A DNA stretch of 64,000 nt from Nocardia sp. NRRL S-836 (GTDB lineage: Bacteria; Actinomycetota; Actinomycetes; Mycobacteriales; Pseudonocardiaceae). Within the stretch, counting starts at the first letter, position 1, and every line of letters starts with the position of its first letter. The notes beneath the pieces are model-generated. The model saw only the letters and a list, made by a program, of their open reading frames with translations. It ran no database searches and was not told the origin of the DNA. Location: positions 1 to 64,000 of the forward strand of contig NZ_LGDY01000111.1 in assembly GCF_001279525.1 (NCBI RefSeq), read 5' to 3'. The translations under genes and the position numbers were made by a program. This document shows, in pieces, positions 60,783 to 64,000 of the stretch.

Positions 60783-61088
60783 CCGCAGCTCCTGGACGAT
60801 GGACGCGTTCTGCACGCGGAGCGCGTCCTGCCCGGGGGCGCACCGAAGAATCGCCGGGTACTCGCAGGCGCCCGGCATCGCGAGGACTTGACCGTCGACG
60901 CCACTGCGGTCCGATCTGGACGTTCCCTGTCGTAGTGCGAGCTTTGCACGCGTACCGCTTTGATCACCAGACGAACGCCAACTCGTGAGCACGACCCGAC
61001 GAGTCGAGCAGAGGTCCTCGAGACAGTCCAGCTGGTGGGTTGTAGCGTCTTGACTGACCTCGTCTCTTCGAGCTGTGGTGGTCCTCCG
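60783..61088. other. intergenic, 0.3 kb
   Basis: No gene or hairpin seen. Confidence 0.35.
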
Positions 61089-61418
61089 ATGAACGACGGC
61101 TTCGACCAGGATGCATACAACTCGGCCTACCGCGAGCTGGCGAATGCGTTCTACAACGGCGATATCAGCCAGACCGCAGAGGCGATCGTCAACGAGGTAC
61201 AAGCTCGGCAGCGAGACCGGGGGATGAGCTACCTTGTGCGGCTCTCTCAATCCTTCAACGGTCGGAGCGAGTTGGTTCGCGCGATCGTGCTTGCTGGACG
61301 CGACGGCTCTGCGGCGTCGGTCGGTGCCGTCGACTCGGCGGTAGCCGCAGTAGCGACGACGTTGCTGCGGTTTGAAGCGGGGCAGGCCGAAACGCAGGCG
61401 CCAGCCGCTCGTTCGTAG
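61089..61418 (+). CDS. small hypothetical helical protein
   Basis: 109 residues from ATG 61089; GGTGG lies upstream. Begins MNDGFDQDAYNSAYRELANA. Helical, with RGMSYLVRLSQSFNGRSELV and a Val/Ala-rich segment (GAVDSAVAAVATTLLRF). No signal peptide. Family unknown. The frame is open further upstream but that part is not protein-like. Confidence 0.55.
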   Translation: MNDGFDQDAYNSAYRELANAFYNGDISQTAEAIVNEVQARQRDRGMSYLVRLSQSFNGRSELVRAIVLAGRDGSAASVGAVDSAVAAVATTLLRFEAGQAETQAPAARS

Positions 61419-61564
61419 GGGAGATGACGCTACTGCCACCAAGCCTGTTCTGGACCGTTGCATCCTTCGATCGGGCAGGACCAGTCCGACGAGAGGCTTA
61501 GCAGAGCTGGCACCTGCGATAATGGCAGGTGGGGGGTCAGATTCACCGAGCAGAAGATCCCGAC

Positions 61565-61795
61565 GTGTCTGATCTCATCCCGAAGCTGGCGAGACGCGAC
61601 GAGTCTGTCCGCTTTGGATGGTGCTTCAGCCATGGCCGGCTTCATCACAATCCGGCACGGTGCACGGCATTTTGGGTTCCGCTAGCCGCTGAGGATGAAG
61701 GCGCTGCGCTGGTGGAGAAGCGCCGACAGTTCGGTGATGCCCGTTTCCTTGATGAGCTGACACCTGAACACCAGTTTCAGGTTCTTGGCCGCTGA
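61565..61795 (+). CDS. possible small protein
   Basis: 76 residues from GTG 61565 without a clear ribosome-binding site. The translation DESVRFGWCFSHGRLHHNPA, then WVPLAAEDEGAALVEKRRQF and DARFLDELTPEHQFQVLG is protein-like, unlike other frames here. It may be a short gene or the end of a broken one. Confidence 0.35.
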   Translation: MSDLIPKLARRDESVRFGWCFSHGRLHHNPARCTAFWVPLAAEDEGAALVEKRRQFGDARFLDELTPEHQFQVLGR

Positions 61796-61974
61796 GGACG
61801 TGAACCGCAAGCAGTTGCTCGCCAGCGCCGCTCAGACCCGATAGCCGGCGCCCAAGGACCGGTTCAGCCTCGCAGGCCGCACGGCTGTCGAAGGAACGCC
61901 GGGCGGCCCACGACGCCGTCATATCAGCTCGACGACCTCGGAGTTCGCGAGCGCTCGCAGCGCAACACCTCGGA

Positions 61975-62838
61975 TTAGCGTGATGGCCGTCTAGGTTGAT
62001 CGCCTGGTAGCGAGGTGGCATGGCGTGTCCTCGGCGAGCACGCGGCCGCGGTTGCGCGGGCGCGCTCGCCGTCTGAAGGTGTGGGGCCGAAGATGGCCTC
62101 CTTCGCTGCGGTGGCGAGTTCGGCCTGCGTCGGTGCCGTCAGGCCGAGCCGGTTCCAGGCGAAGATGATGTGGAGGGCGATGACTGCCCGGATGCCGCGG
62201 GTGAGAAGTCCTTCTTTCCGCAGGGTTCTGAGCATGTCCCCGGCGTGGGTGTACGCGGCGAGCCAGCCGGGGTCGACGAGGGCGCTGCGGGCTGTTCCGC
62301 GCAGCAGGTGCGCGACTTGTGCGGTGAAGGCAACCCAGGTCTGCGGATCGCGTGAACTAGTTGACGCCGCGGGGCGGTAGTCGGCGACTTGTGCCCAGAC
62401 GTCGCCTTGCTCGTTGGGATCGAGTTCTGCCGCGCGCATCAGCGCGGTGAACAGGACGAGGGAGCGTTCCCGCCGGTCGGCCGCTTCGGTAGCGAGGTAG
62501 GTCAGCAGGAAGCGGCTGTCCTGGCAGAAGAGCTCGTGGGTCAGGTCCATGCTCTGGGGACCGCCGAAGGCGTGGGTCTCGGGTTCGTAGATGTCACGAG
62601 TCCAGGCGAGTCCCGCGGTGAGGACGGGGTGCACCGGATCGTCGGTGAGGTCGGCTGGCTTGGTGATGTGGTAGCGGATCCGCCAGGCACCTTTGCGGAC
62701 GAACCACCACTGCAGGGCCAGGTCGCGCTCGCGTAGTTCTGTGAGGACACGGGAGAGGTGCGCGACGGCGTGGTGCTCGCGTGCAGCGGGGCTGGTGCCG
62801 GGGAACGTGAGGTTGCGCTGGGTCCACATGGTCTGCAT
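61975..62838 (-). CDS. thiopeptide-type bacteriocin biosynthesis protein (SpaB C-terminal-like)
   Basis: 287 residues from ATG 62838; a longer open frame upstream is a shadow of the LanC gene. Begins MWTQRNLTFPGTSPAAREHH, then LRERDLALQWWFVRKGAWRI and YHITKPADL, the pattern of the stand-alone lyase/elimination domain related to the LanB C-terminus. It would eliminate glutamate from glutamylated Ser/Thr to make dehydro residues in a ribosomal peptide. EPETHAFGGPQSM and LLTYLATEAADR follow as usual. Last gene of the unit, 14 bases after LanC. Confidence 0.85.
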   Translation of the reverse strand: MQTMWTQRNLTFPGTSPAAREHHAVAHLSRVLTELRERDLALQWWFVRKGAWRIRYHITKPADLTDDPVHPVLTAGLAWTRDIYEPETHAFGGPQSMDLTHELFCQDSRFLLTYLATEAADRRERSLVLFTALMRAAELDPNEQGDVWAQVADYRPAASTSSRDPQTWVAFTAQVAHLLRGTARSALVDPGWLAAYTHAGDMLRTLRKEGLLTRGIRAVIALHIIFAWNRLGLTAPTQAELATAAKEAIFGPTPSDGERARATAAACSPRTRHATSLPGDQPRRPSR

Positions 62839-62852
62839 GGGTGGCCTTTCGA

Positions 62853-63950
62853 TCAGCTCAGCAGGAGGCAGGAGTCCCAGGAGGTGACGGTGGTGGCTAA
62901 ATCGGCCAGCGTGGTGCCGGCCGCGCCGGTGAGGAAGCCGGGGGGTTGGTCGACTGGTGCGGGAGTGCGTTGATGGCATGCCAGCGCCGGGGAGAGGTCC
63001 AGGTGGCAGTGTGCGTCGGTGGCGATGCGGCGCGCGGTGATCAGCAGGCCGCCGGTGCCGTGGCAGAGGTTTCTGTCGGTGAGTCGGCCGAGCTGGGCGG
63101 GGTCGGTGAGGCAGTCGGCGAGGGCCTGTTCGGCTGTGTGCTGGCGGTGGTGGTCGTTCATCGCTCGCGCGGCGGCGTGCAGTGCGCGGGCGATGCCGGG
63201 GGTGCCGTAGCACCAGGAGGGCTGGTGCGGGTGTGTCTGGACGGGCTGTGCGGTGTCGAGCTCGGCGAGGGTGATGGTCTTGGGCCACCAGCGGCCGCGG
63301 CCGTCGCGGTGTTGCTCCCACGTGTCGAGCCAGTCGCAGATCCGGGTGATGGCGGTGGTCTGGCCGCTGACGTGGATGCCGTCGAGGTGTGCGAGGGCCA
63401 GCAGAGTGAGCGGTCCGGTGATGCCGTGTGCCATGCCGTGGTTGGAGTGGCCGCCTGCGGGCGCGGGCTTGGTGCGCTGGTGGCTGTGCAGGGTCCACCA
63501 GCCGGGCAGGCCGTCGAGTGGCTCGGTCAGCCGCACGAGGTACTCGAGGATGTCGCGGAGCAGGTCGTGGTTGCCGCTGCGGCGGGCGACGACCCCGAGC
63601 CCGGTCAGTCCGCTGATGAGGTCGTATTCGGTGATCGCCGGTCGGCGGTGCCGGTCGATGCGATCGTGGGCCTGTGCGAGCCGGGTCCGGGTGATGGTGG
63701 TGGTCGCCCTGTCGACGACCTCCCTGTCGTAGCGGTGGCCGGGGTGGTCGCCGGCGGCGTGCAGGAGGAACGACAGCGCCGGGGCTCCGTAGTACAGGCT
63801 GGTGTCCACCGCGCAGCTCACCGGGTCGGCGGTGGCCTGCTGCAGCGCGGTGTGCGCGGCGGTCCAGCTGGCGGTGCCGGTGTGTGCTTGTTCGAGTCGC
63901 AGGAGCGCGATCCCGGCCGCGCCGCCGCTGAGGCACTGGCCGGCGCTCAT
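62853..63950 (-). CDS. lanC: lanthionine synthetase C-like cyclase (LanC)
   Basis: 365 residues from ATG 63950, overlapping the dehydratase stop as ATGA. Zinc ligands are Cys in SWCYGTPGIA (about 245) and Cys-His in LCHGTGG (about 294); GHSNHGMAHGITGPL is the GxxHG motif with the catalytic His. Length is slightly short of the usual about 410 residues. It would join Cys thiols to dehydro residues to form (methyl)lanthionine rings. The symbol is generic. Confidence 0.9.
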   Translation of the reverse strand: MSAGQCLSGGAAGIALLRLEQAHTGTASWTAAHTALQQATADPVSCAVDTSLYYGAPALSFLLHAAGDHPGHRYDREVVDRATTTITRTRLAQAHDRIDRHRRPAITEYDLISGLTGLGVVARRSGNHDLLRDILEYLVRLTEPLDGLPGWWTLHSHQRTKPAPAGGHSNHGMAHGITGPLTLLALAHLDGIHVSGQTTAITRICDWLDTWEQHRDGRGRWWPKTITLAELDTAQPVQTHPHQPSWCYGTPGIARALHAAARAMNDHHRQHTAEQALADCLTDPAQLGRLTDRNLCHGTGGLLITARRIATDAHCHLDLSPALACHQRTPAPVDQPPGFLTGAAGTTLADLATTVTSWDSCLLLS

Positions 63951-64000
63951 GACGGATGCCGCCGCAGCATGGTCTGGGCGGCGGTGCGGGCCAGCCGCAG
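63947..64000 (-). CDS. C-terminal end of an upstream gene, probably a LanB-type dehydratase (partial)
   Basis: Seventeen codons from the window edge (LRLARTAAQTMLRRHPS) end with TGA at 63949-63947, overlapping the LanC start as ATGA. The next two genes make a lantibiotic dehydratase N-terminal (glutamylation) protein likely here, but the visible piece alone cannot prove it. Confidence 0.5.
   Translation of the reverse strand: MRLARTAAQTMLRRHPS

Overview
The window is GC-rich actinobacterial DNA, most likely from a Pseudonocardiales genus such as Amycolatopsis, Lentzea or Saccharothrix. This rests on the family mix (WhiB, SCO6880-type, DUF4913, DUF3558-like lipoproteins, MAB_1171c-type membrane protein, LAL-type LuxR regulator), frequent GTG starts and many ATGA/GTGA/TGATG gene overlaps. 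No housekeeping gene, rRNA or tRNA is present. I read it as accessory DNA: a large plasmid or integrated conjugative element. No integrase, replication initiator or partition gene is certain.

Region 1 (1-10 kb): small hypothetical genes on the + strand; then an unusually structured non-coding stretch (4.0-4.9 kb) with two palindromes, a 25-bp A/T-rich perfect hairpin and a promoter; then a 574-aa zinc-finger-like protein of unknown role. Next come about 3 kb of decayed DNA holding a transposase remnant, a small coiled-coil gene on the - strand, and at 9995-10266 a run of ten short hairpins, most with three-base loops, directly before the relaxase. That run is the best oriT candidate.

Region 2 (10.2-16 kb): a 1.5-kaa MobF/TrwC-type relaxase-helicase (+), then a complete IS5-family (IS427-like) element with perfect 25-bp ends and a -1 frameshift transposase, beside the tail of a second such transposase.

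Region 3 (16-44.2 kb): about 28 kb read entirely on the - strand. In transcription order (from 44.2 kb down): coiled-coil protein, lipoprotein, sedolisin protease, three DUF3558-like exported proteins, a degenerate and an intact L,D-transpeptidase, a secreted Pro-rich protein, a metabolic cassette (chorismate-lyase-like, type II thioesterase, GNAT, inositol-phosphatase-like, YczE-like), a GP88 protein, lipoprotein, NlpC/P60 hydrolase, MinD-like ATPase with a broken P-loop, pilin-like protein, VirB8/TcpC-like protein, VirB6-like protein, SCO6880-type protein, WhiB, VirB4-like ATPase, VirD4-like coupling protein, DUF4913 protein and a lipoprotein. This is a conjugative type IV secretion system for a Gram-positive envelope with cell-wall enzymes. 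A promoter at 44664-44691 may start it; hairpins at 40496-40555, 36437-36482 and 34557-34582 divide it.

Region 4 (45-53 kb): cytochrome P450; convergent large LuxR-family ATPase regulator; XRE regulator, ImmA-type peptidase, MAB_1171c-type membrane protein and an extended SDR on the + strand.

Region 5 (53-62 kb): gene remnants (including the first third of an ATP-dependent DNA ligase), then a striking divergent trio: an XRE-peptide deformylase fusion (-) facing a short class II ribonucleotide-reductase-like protein and a NUDIX hydrolase (+), with an operator-like repeat between them. This trio is my main candidate for an undescribed system. More remnants and a lipoprotein follow.

Region 6 (62-64 kb): the edge of a class I lanthipeptide cluster (-): end of a LanB-type dehydratase (inferred), LanC, and a stand-alone thiopeptide-type (SpaB C-terminal) protein.
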